From positions 1 through 14,540 of the forward strand of contig NZ_JANMWL010000248.1 in the NCBI RefSeq assembly GCF_031393925.1: a stretch of 14,540 nt of DNA. Reading direction: 5' to 3'. The stretch's first letter is position 1; each line of letters begins with the position of its first letter. Shown here one piece after another: positions 5,362-13,133 of the stretch. This DNA comes from Methylibium sp031393925 (GTDB lineage: Bacteria; Pseudomonadota; Gammaproteobacteria; Burkholderiales; Burkholderiaceae_C). The translations under genes and the position numbers were made by a program. The notes under the pieces were generated by a model that saw only the letters and a program-made list of their open reading frames with translations, did no database searches and was not told the DNA's origin.

Positions 5362-5592
5362 TTAATTTCCTTCCTTGCGCTTGCCGACTTGGTTGCCGAT
5401 CACGCCACCCACCGCAGCGCCACCCACGGTTCCGACCGCACTGCCGTTGGACAGCACCGATCCGGCCACGCCGCCCACACCGGCACCGATGGCGGTTGCC
5501 TTCTCTCTTTCACTCAAGCTGCCGCAGCCGGCAGCCAGCAGGGTCGCGGCAAGGCCGCAAGTCGCGAGGGCGCTTCGATAGGTCAATTTCAT
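5362..5592 (-). CDS. OsmB-like glycine-zipper lipoprotein
   Basis: A 76-residue lipoprotein. The N-terminus is a signal peptide (MKLTYRSALATCGLAATLL) ending in the lipobox LAAGC, so Cys23 would be lipidated after cleavage by signal peptidase II. The rest is a glycine-zipper: ATAIGAGVGGVAGSVLSNG followed by VGTVGGAAVGGVIGNQVG, the paired Gly-x-x-x-Gly helices of the OsmB/SmpA-type Gly-zipper family of outer-membrane-associated lipoproteins. The tail is basic (KRKEGN). The start has a very good ribosome site, AAGGAGTG. Homologues are often stress-induced and stabilise the envelope; that role is inherited from the family, not shown here. A small dyad, TACCT-GCA-AGGTA (5627-5639), sits in its promoter region. 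Confidence 0.88.
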   Translation of the reverse strand: MKLTYRSALATCGLAATLLAAGCGSLSEREKATAIGAGVGGVAGSVLSNGSAVGTVGGAAVGGVIGNQVGKRKEGN

Positions 5593-5828
5593 GGGGACAC
5601 TCCTTGGATGGGCCCGTTAAAAGGCATACCTGCAAGGTAACCGGGCGGCGCTCGCGCCACAGTAGGACGGTGGCAGTCGTGCTTGTCAGACGCAACGCAC
5701 TTGCGCAGGTGTTGGCGGCAAAACACGTGCGCCATCGTGGGCAGGGGCCATCGACTGCTCGCCCATCACGCCACCCGAGCACTCGCGCAGCACAGCGGCG
5801 GCACGCCGCCCGCCGCGCTCTGCCGGGT
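5593..5828. other. Intergenic gap between DUF2783 and lipoprotein genes
   Basis: This 236-bp stretch holds no convincing gene. It contains the lipoprotein ribosome site, the dyad TACCT-GCA-AGGTA (5627-5639) and GC-rich hairpins near 5646 and 5800, none with a clear T run. The promoter of the lipoprotein is probably inside but cannot be pinned down. Confidence 0.5.
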
Positions 5829-6092
5829 TTACACGCCGCGGGGTGGGGCAGCAGCGTCGTTCGGGCCGTCGTTCTCTCCGCTCGTGCCATCGCCCATCTG
5901 ATCGGCAGCCCGCCGCAGCACCGACGCGCGCGCCGCGCTCAGCAGTTCGACGAGCCGCGCCTGCACGCCGATCTCGTTGGCCAGCAGCAGCACCAGCTTG
6001 GCGTTGAGCGCGTGGCTCTGTGCACTCGTGAGGTCGCGGTGCGCGCCGAGCAGCGCGGCGTAGAAGTCGTCCGGAGCTTCGAGCGTGGTCAT
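5829..6092 (-). CDS. DUF2783 family protein
   Basis: An 87-residue protein from MTTLEAPDDFY. The first two-thirds are the DUF2783 pattern: a helix starting DDFYAALLGAHRDLT, then SHALNAKLVLLLANEIG and a third helix (ARLVELLSAARASVL). The tail is disordered and Asp/Gly/Pro-rich. The longer open frame upstream was rejected because its extra residues do not fit the family. The function is unknown. The family is typically encoded beside an FAD monooxygenase and an MBL-fold protein, exactly as here: the monooxygenase ends 56 bp upstream on the same strand. It is therefore likely an accessory or small partner of that enzyme set, an inference from context only. Confidence 0.78.
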   Translation of the reverse strand: MTTLEAPDDFYAALLGAHRDLTSAQSHALNAKLVLLLANEIGVQARLVELLSAARASVLRRAADQMGDGTSGENDGPNDAAAPPRGV

Positions 6093-6148
6093 GACGGTTC
6101 TCGGTGACGCGCGCGGCATGCGAATCAAAGACCAAAAACGCAGCGCGC

Positions 6149-7849
6149 TCAACGGCCCTGCGCGCGCTCGAGCGCTGCGCGCACACCGGCTGCGGTCGGC
6201 AAGCGCCAGCGGGCGCAGACGTGCTGGTCGGGGCGCAGCAGGTAGGCGTTGCCGGGTCGCAGGTCGTAGCGGCGCGCGAGCCAGCCCTGGGCATCGGCCG
6301 TGCGCGGCAGCGCCAGCACCTCTAGCCGCAGCGTGGCAGCCCAGGCCGGCGCCTCGCCTGCGAACAGCAGCGTGAAGCCGGGGGCGGCTTCACGCAACAG
6401 CCAGCTCGCGCGCACGCCCGGCCCGTCGTGCCCGCCCTCGTCGCCCTGCCCTTCGTGCTCGCCTTGCCGCCCCATCTGCAAGGGCGCATCCGCCGTCGGC
6501 GCGCCGGGGTGCATGGCACCCTCGAAGGCATCGACGTCGGGCGTGTTCAGCGGCGAGTCGCGCAGCACGGTGGGCGTCGACAGGCGCCCGCTGTTGACGA
6601 GTCGGCGCGCAAAGTCGTGCTCGCGCGCGAGGTCGAGCACCGCGTCGCGAAACAGGCGACTGACCTCGCTCTTGGGCGTGATGAAGTCGGTGCTGCGCGT
6701 GGAATGCAGGATGTTCTCGTCGGCGGCGGCTTCGCGCTCGACGCAGTAGCTGTCGATCAGGGACTCGGGCGCTTGCCCGCGCAGCACCGCGGCGAGCTTC
6801 CAGCCGAGGTTGTCGGCGTCCTGCACGCCGGAGTTGGCGCCGCGCGCGCCGAACGGCGAAACGCCATGCGCCGCGTCGCCCGCGAATACGATGCGCTGGT
6901 GCCGAAAGCGCGCCATGCGCTGGCAGGCGAAGGTGTAGACGCTGGCCCACACGAGGCTGAAGTCCACGTCGCGGCCAAGGCCGTGGCGCAGCAGCGCGCG
7001 CACGCGAGCGGCAATGCGCTCGGGCGCTTTCTCGGCCTCGGGATCGGCGTCCCAGCCGAGCTGGAAGTCGATGCGCCAGATGTCGTCGGGCTGGCGGTGC
7101 AGCAGCACGCTCTGGCCGCGGTGGAACGGCGGGTCGAACCAGAACCAGCGCTCGGCCACGCCGCCGGGGAACACGTCGCCCGCGCGCATCTTCACGTCGA
7201 CGATCAGGAAGCGGTCGCGGAACACGCGACCACTGGCCTCTTCGCCGATGGCCGCGCGCACCGCGGAGCGCGAGCCGTCGCAGGCGACGAGCCAGTCAGT
7301 CTGCAGCGCCCGTATGCCCTCGGGCGTGTCGACCTCGATGCGCACGCCACCCGGCTGGCGCTCGACCGCGCTCACGCGGTGGCCCCAGCGCAAATCGATC
7401 AGCGGCAGTTCGCACGCGCGCTCGACCAGCCGCGCCTCGACAAAGGACTGCGGCAGGTTGACGAAGGCCGGGCGCTCGTGGCCGTCTTCGGGCAGCAGGT
7501 CGAAGGTGTAGACGGGCGCGTTGCCGAAGAACACCTTGCCGCGCTGCCAGCGCACGCCATGCTCGACCATGGCATTGCCGACGCCAAGGCGGTCGAAGAT
7601 TTCGAGCGTGCGCTTGGCAAAGCAGATGGCGCGTGAGCTTTGTCGTGCGAGCACCAAAGCACGGTCGGCATCGCTTGCCAGGCTCGGGTTCCGGTCGAGC
7701 AGCACGACACGCTGGCCACGCTGCGCCAGGTCGATGGCGAGCGACAGGCCCACCGGGCCCGCACCGACCACCACCACGGCATGCCGTGCGCTTCGATCGG
7801 CGCCGCGCGGGGGCGCAGCGCGCGGGGGCGACGGGCCGGTCGGGCTCAT
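6149..7849 (-). CDS. FAD-dependent monooxygenase (MhpA/PheA-like)
   Basis: A class A flavoprotein hydroxylase of about 566 residues from MSPTGPSPP. It has the FAD fingerprint VVVVGAGPVGLSLAIDLA (about 25-42) with an Asp at the end of the next strand (LLDRN), the DG motif LVACDGSRSAVRAAIG (about 187-202), and the GD motif FAGDAAHGVSPFGARGANSG (about 322-341). A C-terminal thioredoxin-like lid domain ends the protein. Such enzymes use NAD(P)H and O2 to hydroxylate an aromatic ring; the family includes 3-(3-hydroxyphenyl)propionate hydroxylase. The true substrate is unknown. Its ATG overlaps the MBL-gene stop as ATGA (7846-7849), so the two are translationally coupled. An odd low-complexity insert, GEHEGQGDEGGHDGPG, lies in the C-terminal domain. 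A longer upstream start overlapping the MBL gene is rejected. Confidence 0.88.
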   Translation of the reverse strand: MSPTGPSPPRAAPPRGADRSARHAVVVVGAGPVGLSLAIDLAQRGQRVVLLDRNPSLASDADRALVLARQSSRAICFAKRTLEIFDRLGVGNAMVEHGVRWQRGKVFFGNAPVYTFDLLPEDGHERPAFVNLPQSFVEARLVERACELPLIDLRWGHRVSAVERQPGGVRIEVDTPEGIRALQTDWLVACDGSRSAVRAAIGEEASGRVFRDRFLIVDVKMRAGDVFPGGVAERWFWFDPPFHRGQSVLLHRQPDDIWRIDFQLGWDADPEAEKAPERIAARVRALLRHGLGRDVDFSLVWASVYTFACQRMARFRHQRIVFAGDAAHGVSPFGARGANSGVQDADNLGWKLAAVLRGQAPESLIDSYCVEREAAADENILHSTRSTDFITPKSEVSRLFRDAVLDLAREHDFARRLVNSGRLSTPTVLRDSPLNTPDVDAFEGAMHPGAPTADAPLQMGRQGEHEGQGDEGGHDGPGVRASWLLREAAPGFTLLFAGEAPAWAATLRLEVLALPRTADAQGWLARRYDLRPGNAYLLRPDQHVCARWRLPTAAGVRAALERAQGR

Positions 7850-8832
7850 CGCAGCGTGCCCGTCTGGGCTCCGGACGCGAGGCTCGCCCACATCTGGCGG
7901 TCGCGCTCGGCCGTCCAGATGCGCGGGTCGCGGTGGCCGACGGCTTCGTCGAAGGCACGCGTCACGTCGAACGGCAGGCAGTGATCGAAGATGACCCACT
8001 GACCGTAGCGCGGCTGGAGCGCCGCATAGGTGCGGCGATAAACGGCATTGAGATCCTCTCCCACCGCCGCGCCAGCCTTCACCGCCGCGTACAGCTCGGT
8101 CACGAAGGCACGGGTGCCGTCGAGCCCGGCCTTCACCTGCGCGGGGGCGCCGAGCGCCGCGCCGCGCCCCGGCACGAGCTGGGCCGGCTGCAGCGCCGCG
8201 AGCCGCCCGAGGGTGGCGGGCCAGTCCTCGAAATAGGCGTCACCTGCATAGGGCGTGGCGCCGAACTCGACCAGGTCGCCGCTGAACAGCGTGCGCTCCT
8301 CGGGCAGCCAGACCACGGTGTCGCCCTTGGTGTGGCCGCGACCGAGCTGCAGCAACTGCACCTCGAGCTTGCCGAGCCACAGCGTCATCTTGCCGGTGAA
8401 GGTGAGGGTCGGCCAAGTCAGGCCCGGCGGCACGCTTTCGACATTGCGAAAGAGGCGCGGAAAGCGCCCGATCTCACTGGCCTTGTCTTGCTCGCCGCGC
8501 TCGACGATGAGGTCGAAGGTGTCCTGGCTGGCGATGATGTGCTCGGGCCGGTAGGCGCTCGCGCCGAGCACGCGCACCGCGTGGTAATGGCTCAGCACGA
8601 CGTAGCGAATCGGCTTGTCGGTCACTTCACGGATGCGCCGGATCACGTCGGCCGCCATCACCGGCGTGGCCTGCGTGTCCACCACCAGCACGCAGTCGTC
8701 GCCGATCACGATGCCGGTGTTGGGGTCGCCCTCGGCGGTGTAGGCCCAGGCATGCGCCGAGAGCTGGGTGAAGCTGACCTGCTTTTCCTCGAGGTCGGCT
8801 TGGGAGGCGAAGGATTTGGTGGCGGTGTTCAT
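7846..8832 (-). CDS. MBL-fold metallo-hydrolase-like protein with altered metal motif
   Basis: A 328-residue metallo-beta-lactamase-fold protein. The fold is clear from IVIGDDCVLVVDTQATP (41-57), the strand RYVVLSHYH (76-84), RGHTKGDTVVWLP (165-177) and LFSGDLVEF (182-190). The first metal motif is HYHAVR instead of HxHxDH, so the usual Asp and last His are missing, and the common PGHG is PGRG here. His82, His84, His167, Asp186 and His284 could still bind one metal. The family (SoxH-like) is hydrolase- or redox-related; the substrate is unknown. It is coupled to the monooxygenase gene by ATGA, which suggests the two act on linked steps. No clear ribosome site is visible. Confidence 0.82.
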   Translation of the reverse strand: MNTATKSFASQADLEEKQVSFTQLSAHAWAYTAEGDPNTGIVIGDDCVLVVDTQATPVMAADVIRRIREVTDKPIRYVVLSHYHAVRVLGASAYRPEHIIASQDTFDLIVERGEQDKASEIGRFPRLFRNVESVPPGLTWPTLTFTGKMTLWLGKLEVQLLQLGRGHTKGDTVVWLPEERTLFSGDLVEFGATPYAGDAYFEDWPATLGRLAALQPAQLVPGRGAALGAPAQVKAGLDGTRAFVTELYAAVKAGAAVGEDLNAVYRRTYAALQPRYGQWVIFDHCLPFDVTRAFDEAVGHRDPRIWTAERDRQMWASLASGAQTGTLR

Positions 8833-8843
8833 CGGGCGATCTT

Positions 8844-8862
8844 AAAACCCGTGCGACCGGGT
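8844..8862 (-). terminator. Weak hairpin between SapC and MBL genes
   Basis: Read on the minus strand, ACCCG (8858-8862) and CGGGT (8847-8851) form a 5-bp stem with a 6-nt loop, followed by a short TTT. It lies between the end of the SapC-family gene and the MBL start, so the two may be partly separate transcription units. The short stem and T run make this a weak call. Confidence 0.35.
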
Positions 8863-8929
8863 GACATCAGCGGGCATGCGGCGTTGGTGCGATTTGGTGA
8901 TGCCACCGGCCGAGCTGGCGGCGGGCGCC

Positions 8930-9694
8930 CTACATCCGCCGTCCCAAGCGCTGCGTCAACCCCTGCACGTTCGTCATCGAAATCAAGTGCGCGTGCAAGA
9001 GGCCGAGCGCGCCGTTGCGCAGCAGCTCCAGCGCCGCCGCGTCGGGCAAGGCCTTGAGCCTGGCTTCATCGATCACGTTCACGCCGCCGGCGTTGAGCGA
9101 CTGCCCGTCGGGCAAGGTCACGTCGATCTGCACCGACTTGAGCAGGTCCAACTCGACGATGCGCGCGCACAGGAGGCGCGTGCGCTCGATCTCCTGCTCG
9201 TAGGCGTCGAGAAACTTCATCATCTCCTGCAGCTGCGGCGCGGGCGCGCCGTCGTCCTGCACCAGCAGCTCGCCTTCGGTGTCGCTCAAACCTTCGTACG
9301 CCAGGTCGATCATCACGCTGTGCTGGCCCTCGCCGGTGCGCGCGTAACTGAAGGGGTAGCGGCGGATGAAGCCCGGCACGTAGCGCGCGTCCCAGCGGCC
9401 GTCGGCCTCCACGAAGAGGTTCTCGCGCTCGCGCAGGCCGAGCAGCGCCACCGGGCTCATCTCGCTTGCACCCTGGGCGTCGGGCGCGCTGCCCGGCACG
9501 AAGCCGATCACGTATTCCTTGGCGACCTCGGCCCATTCGCCCACCGCCACGAAGCAGGCGTTCATGGGGGCGGCCAGGGCAAAGCCTTCGATGCGCTTCA
9601 AGCGCTTGCCGCGGTGCGCCGTGCGGTCGAGCAGCGCCGGCTGGCGGTAGAGCGAGAAGGCGGGGTTGGATGCGGGAGGTTTGGGAGTGCTCAT
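8930..9694 (-). CDS. SapC family protein
   Basis: A 254-residue protein of the SapC family (PF07277). Seen: an N-terminal AFSLYRQPALLDRTAHRGKR, then FVAVGEWAEVAKEYVIGFVP, a central VALLGLRERENLFVEADGRW with YVPGFIRRYPFSYARTGEG, the acidic LLVQDDGAPAPQLQEMMKFL, and a C-terminal HAHLISMTNVQGL. The family is named after a Campylobacter fetus protein linked to its surface layer; for most bacteria the function is unknown, so no activity is assigned. Length is usual. The ATG overlaps the stop of the upstream CorC-like gene as ATGA (9691-9694), so it is expressed with that gene. Confidence 0.85.
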   Translation of the reverse strand: MSTPKPPASNPAFSLYRQPALLDRTAHRGKRLKRIEGFALAAPMNACFVAVGEWAEVAKEYVIGFVPGSAPDAQGASEMSPVALLGLRERENLFVEADGRWDARYVPGFIRRYPFSYARTGEGQHSVMIDLAYEGLSDTEGELLVQDDGAPAPQLQEMMKFLDAYEQEIERTRLLCARIVELDLLKSVQIDVTLPDGQSLNAGGVNVIDEARLKALPDAAALELLRNGALGLLHAHLISMTNVQGLTQRLGRRM

Positions 9695-11019
9695 GGCTCG
9701 AGACCCGGCAGCGTGCCGGTTGCGGTGTCTTCGGGATCACGGTCGATGCGGCTCACCAGCACCTTGTCGACACGTTTGCCGTCGAGATCGACGACTTCGA
9801 AACGCCAGCCTTCCCAGTCGACCACGTCGCCGGTTTGCGGCAGGCGCCCGAGCAGCAGCATGGTCATGCCGGCCAGCGTGTTGTAGCGACCGCGGTCTTC
9901 ATCGGGCAGCAGCCTGAGTTCGAGTCGGTCCTTGAGTTCGGGCACCGGGATCAGGCCGTCGATCAGCCAGGAGCCGTCGGCGCGGCGTACCGCCCAGGAA
10001 TTGTCGGAGGTGGGTGTCGTGAACTCGCCGGTGATCGCCTCCAGCACGTCGCGCAGGGTGATCACGCCCTGCACTTCGCCGTATTCGTCGACCACGAACA
10101 CCATCTGCGTGGCCGAACCGCGAAAGTGCTCCAGCAGCTCCATGCCGGTCAGCGTTTCGGGCACGAACACCGGCGCCTGCAAATCTTCGGTGAGCGAGAG
10201 CGTCCGCCCGCTCGTCACTTGCATCAACAGGTGCTGGGTGCCGACCACGCCAAGCACTTCATCCAGGCCGCCTCGGCACACCGGGTAGCGCGAATGCTCG
10301 TGCTCGGCCATGACGGCCAGCGCTTGCGCGACGGGCGCGCTGCTGTCGAGCCAGGCGATCTCGCCGCGCGGAATCATCATCGAGCCGATCTGGCGCGCGT
10401 CGAGCCGAAACACGTTGCGCACCATCTGGTGCTCGTGCGCCTCGATCACGCCGGCATCCACGCCTTCGACCAGGCTCGCGGCGATCTCCTCCTCGGTGAC
10501 GCTGCGGCTGCCGGTGTCGTGGATGCCCAGCAGCCGCAGGATCGCACCGGTGCTGCCGGCCAACAGCCGCACCAGCGGCTTGGCGGCAAACGACAGGCCG
10601 CGCATCGGCCGCGCCACCAACCGCGCCACCGCCTCCGGGTAAAGCTGGCCGAGCCGTTTGGGCACCAGCTCGCCGAAGATGATGGTCAGGATGGTGATGA
10701 TGACGACCACCAGCCCCAGCGAGCCGATGTCGGCGGCACGCGGCGCCACCTCGAGCGTCTTGAGCCAGGCCGCCAGCGGCTGCGAGAACGCCGCCTCGCC
10801 GACGATGCCGTTCAAGATGCCGATCGAGGTGATGCCGATCTGCACCGTGGAGAGAAAACTGGTCGGGTCGTTGTGCAGCTTCAGGGCCGCCACGGCACCG
10901 GCGTCGCCGCCTTCGACCAGCACTTGCAGCCGTGCCTTGCGGCTGGCGGTCAGCGCCATCTCGGCCATGGCGAACACGCCGTTGAGCAGGATCAGGAATG
11001 CGAGGAGCAAGACGTCCAT
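9691..11019 (-). CDS. CNNM/CorC-HlyC family membrane protein
   Basis: A 442-residue protein of the hemolysin-C/CorC group (YfjD- or TlyC-like). The N-terminal DUF21 domain (about 1-180) has several transmembrane helices, including MDVLLLAFLILLNGVFAMAE at the start and GLVVVIITILTIIFGELVPK further on. A pair of CBS domains follows (about 200-330; MMIPRGEIAWLDSSAPV and VVDEYGEVQGVITLRDVLEA), then a C-terminal CorC_HlyC domain (about 345-430; ending GWRFEVVDLDGKRVDKVLV). Members are linked to Mg2+ or cobalt transport and resistance; the 'hemolysin' name is historical. The full set of domains is present and no truncation is seen. It begins 68 bp from the divergent apaH gene and is the first gene of a probable operon with the SapC-family gene. 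Confidence 0.9.
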   Translation of the reverse strand: MDVLLLAFLILLNGVFAMAEMALTASRKARLQVLVEGGDAGAVAALKLHNDPTSFLSTVQIGITSIGILNGIVGEAAFSQPLAAWLKTLEVAPRAADIGSLGLVVVIITILTIIFGELVPKRLGQLYPEAVARLVARPMRGLSFAAKPLVRLLAGSTGAILRLLGIHDTGSRSVTEEEIAASLVEGVDAGVIEAHEHQMVRNVFRLDARQIGSMMIPRGEIAWLDSSAPVAQALAVMAEHEHSRYPVCRGGLDEVLGVVGTQHLLMQVTSGRTLSLTEDLQAPVFVPETLTGMELLEHFRGSATQMVFVVDEYGEVQGVITLRDVLEAITGEFTTPTSDNSWAVRRADGSWLIDGLIPVPELKDRLELRLLPDEDRGRYNTLAGMTMLLLGRLPQTGDVVDWEGWRFEVVDLDGKRVDKVLVSRIDRDPEDTATGTLPGLEP

Positions 11020-11087
11020 GCAGGGCGGGCCGCGCGACGAAGTCGGGGCACCAGGGGCGGGAGCGCGAGGGTAGCAGAATCACCCCG

Positions 11088-11900
11088 ATGCACTACCTCC
11101 TGGGCGACCTGCAGGGCTGCGGCGGCGCGCTCGATAGGTTGCTGGCGCTGATCGATTTTTCGCCCTCCCGCGACCGGCTCTATGTGCTGGGCGACCTGGT
11201 CAATCGCGGGCCGTCGTCGCTGGCGGTACTGGAGCGCCTGCATGGCCTGGGTGACGCCGCCACCTGTTTGCTCGGCAACCACGACCTGCATCTGCTGGCG
11301 GTGGCGCACGGCGTGCGGCCCGAACACCGCAGCGACACCTTGCGCGGCATTCTCGAGTCGCCGCGGCGCGCGCACTGGCTCGACTGGCTGCGCACGCGCC
11401 GCCTGGCGGTCCACGAGCACGGCTGGCTGATGGTGCATGCGGGCGTGGCGCCGCAGTGGGACGTGGCGCTCACCCTCGAACTGGCCGGCGAATTGGAGCG
11501 CGCCCTGGCCGGGCCGGACTTGCACGAGTTTTTGCAGCAGATGTTCGGCAACGAGCCAACGCTCTGGGACCCCGCCCTGGCCCGCCACGACCGGCTGCGC
11601 TTTGCCGTCAACGCGCTCACGCGCATGCGCTTCGTCGACGCGCGCGGCGCGCTCGACTTCAAGGTCAAGGCGGGTGTCGACCAAGCGCCCGCGGGCCTGG
11701 TGCCCTGGTTCGACGCGCCCGGCCGGCTCACCGCCGGACAGCCGATCGCCTTCGGCCACTGGTCGGCGCTCGGCCTCGTGCAGCGCGACGATCTGCTGGC
11801 ACTCGACACCGGCTGCGTGTGGGGCGGCCGGCTCAGCGCCGTGCGCATCGACGGCGGGCGGCGCGAGCTGATCCAGGTGGAGTGCGGCCCGACGCGCTGA
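11088..11900 (+). CDS. apaH: Diadenosine tetraphosphatase ApaH
   Basis: A 270-residue phosphoesterase of usual ApaH length. It hydrolyses Ap4A symmetrically to two ADP, controlling stress dinucleotides and mRNA cap-like ends. Metal-binding motifs are visible: LLGDLQGCGG (4-13), VLGDLVNRGP (about 33-42), LLGNHDLHLL, a later MVHAGVAPQW and FGHWSALG. The C-terminal LDTGCVWGG and RIDGGRRELIQVEC close the family pattern. The start at 11088-11090 was chosen because upstream residues in the open frame are unrelated to ApaH. It is transcribed away from the CorC-like gene, sharing a 68-bp intergenic region, and precedes tRNA-Ser by 69 bp. No abnormal residue was noticed. Confidence 0.95.
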   Translation: MHYLLGDLQGCGGALDRLLALIDFSPSRDRLYVLGDLVNRGPSSLAVLERLHGLGDAATCLLGNHDLHLLAVAHGVRPEHRSDTLRGILESPRRAHWLDWLRTRRLAVHEHGWLMVHAGVAPQWDVALTLELAGELERALAGPDLHEFLQQMFGNEPTLWDPALARHDRLRFAVNALTRMRFVDARGALDFKVKAGVDQAPAGLVPWFDAPGRLTAGQPIAFGHWSALGLVQRDDLLALDTGCVWGGRLSAVRIDGGRRELIQVECGPTR

Positions 11901-11969
11901 GGCGGCGCCAACGACCGCGCGGCGATGCGCACGGGCCGGCAGCGCTTGCGCGGTGAGAGAATTCGCGTT

Positions 11970-12059
11970 GGAGGCGTGGCCGAGCGGTCTAAGGCAGCAG
12001 TCTTGAAAACTGCCGAGGGGGCAACCCCTCCGTGAGTTCGAATCTCACCGCCTCCGCCA
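11970..12059 (+). tRNA. tRNA-Ser(UGA)
   Basis: A complete class II tRNA: acceptor arms GGAGGCG (11970-11976) and CGCCTCC (12049-12055), D arm with AGCGGTCTAAGG, anticodon stem GCAGT/ACTGC around loop CTTGAAA (anticodon TGA at 12004-12006), a long variable arm (GAGGGGGCAACCCCTC), T loop TTCGAAT, discriminator G and an encoded CCA. It decodes UCA and, by wobble, other UCN codons. The restriction-modification module starts 99 bp behind it. Confidence 0.97.
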
Positions 12060-12158
12060 ACTCGCGCAAACCAGAGTTGCGGCGCAGACCAAATCGGGAA
12101 ACGCGCGTACCGCACGCCGTCTGCCAAACATCGACCAGTGCCGAGGACCTGTGCCGGG

Positions 12159-13133
12159 TTACCCGACGAACCTGAACTTGCTCGCTTCGAGATAGTCCTC
12201 GAGCAACTCCATCCCGACCCACCGACGGCCTAAGCGTTCTGCGACAGCGCCGGCAGTGTTCGAGCCGGCGAACGGATCGAGCACGAGGTCACCTTCATCG
12301 GTCAACAGCTTGATGAAGAACTCAGGGAGTGCGGCCGGGAACCGGGCCGGGTGAATCTTGATGCCCGATTCCTTGCAGCGAATCGTGTAGGGATCGTTGG
12401 CCGCGTTGTTGCCCGCAATGAGCATGTCGTTCGCAGTCTGATCCTGCAAGACGTTCGACGGAATCGAACCGCCGGCTTCGATCTTGTCGAATGACGAATT
12501 GATGCTGTGCCCTGACGGACGCACCGTCGCCTTCACACCCTTCTTCGCGAGCCGGTACATGTCAGCGCTGTAGGGGCGCAGTACTTTGCGGTTGTCGGCC
12601 TTCGGGAATGGCGTCTTCGATAACCACCAAACGTGCTCGACTGAATCCTTGATTCGGACGCGGCGCACCGTTACCCACTCCGCAGGCACCGGCATCTTCG
12701 CCGGGTTGTACCAGTAGCACTCCTGGGCCAGGTAAAAGCCAAGTTCCTCCACCAACGCGATCATCAACTTGAAGTGGTAGAGCGAGCGTGTCGGCTGACC
12801 GGGGTTCCAGCTACCGCCGATGTTCAGCACGAAGCTACCGTCATCAGCCAACACGCGGTGGATCTCCCGAGCAAACGTCAAGAACCACGCGACATAGTCA
12901 GCCTTGCTGACGTTGCCGTATTCCTTCTTGAAGTGCAGCGCGTATGGCGGTGAAGTAAATGCGAGGTTCACCGACCCGTCAGGCAGCGCCTTCAAGAGGT
13001 CGCGCGAATCGCCCAAGTACGCAGCCCCCGCTGACGTTTCATAGAACGGCTCCACCCCTCGAATCAATCCCCGCGGATGCTCCTGAGTGGGAGCAAACAG
13101 GCTGGGCTGCGGAGCAGCTATGAGTTTGTTCAT
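12159..13133 (-). CDS. Type II DNA methyltransferase (beta class, SPPY type)
   Basis: About 324 residues from the chosen start MNKLIAAPQP; ATG at 13175 would extend it by 14 residues but would overlap the likely -10. Motif IV, FTSPPY (about residues 59-64), comes before motif I, VLDPFAGSNTAG (about 284-295), the circular order of the beta class. The Ser-Pro-Pro-Tyr form is the mark of N4-cytosine methylation, so m4C is predicted, while N6-adenine is not fully excluded. Other family pieces are SFVLNIGGSWNPGQP, CYWYNPAKMPVPAEWV and EHVWWLSKT. It would protect the host from the endonuclease encoded divergently. The recognition sequence cannot be read from the protein. Local base use is poorer in GC than the chromosome around it, fitting acquisition by transfer. 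Confidence 0.9.
   Translation of the reverse strand: MNKLIAAPQPSLFAPTQEHPRGLIRGVEPFYETSAGAAYLGDSRDLLKALPDGSVNLAFTSPPYALHFKKEYGNVSKADYVAWFLTFAREIHRVLADDGSFVLNIGGSWNPGQPTRSLYHFKLMIALVEELGFYLAQECYWYNPAKMPVPAEWVTVRRVRIKDSVEHVWWLSKTPFPKADNRKVLRPYSADMYRLAKKGVKATVRPSGHSINSSFDKIEAGGSIPSNVLQDQTANDMLIAGNNAANDPYTIRCKESGIKIHPARFPAALPEFFIKLLTDEGDLVLDPFAGSNTAGAVAERLGRRWVGMELLEDYLEASKFRFVG

Noticed and set aside
7850..7999. Longer N-terminus for the FAD monooxygenase
   Set aside because: The extra 50 residues overlap the MBL gene, are Arg/Pro-rich, and the ATGA start at 7849 fits family and operon structure.
6428..11151. Very long plus-strand open frames (6428-7636, 7633-9057, 9466-11151)
   Set aside because: They lie opposite well-supported minus-strand genes, have no family pattern and are rich in Arg/Ala/His as expected of GC-rich antisense frames.
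11180..12127. Minus-strand frame with GGGEIRTHGGVAPSAVFKTA
   Set aside because: Same artefact from the reverse strand of tRNA-Ser, fused to the antisense of apaH.
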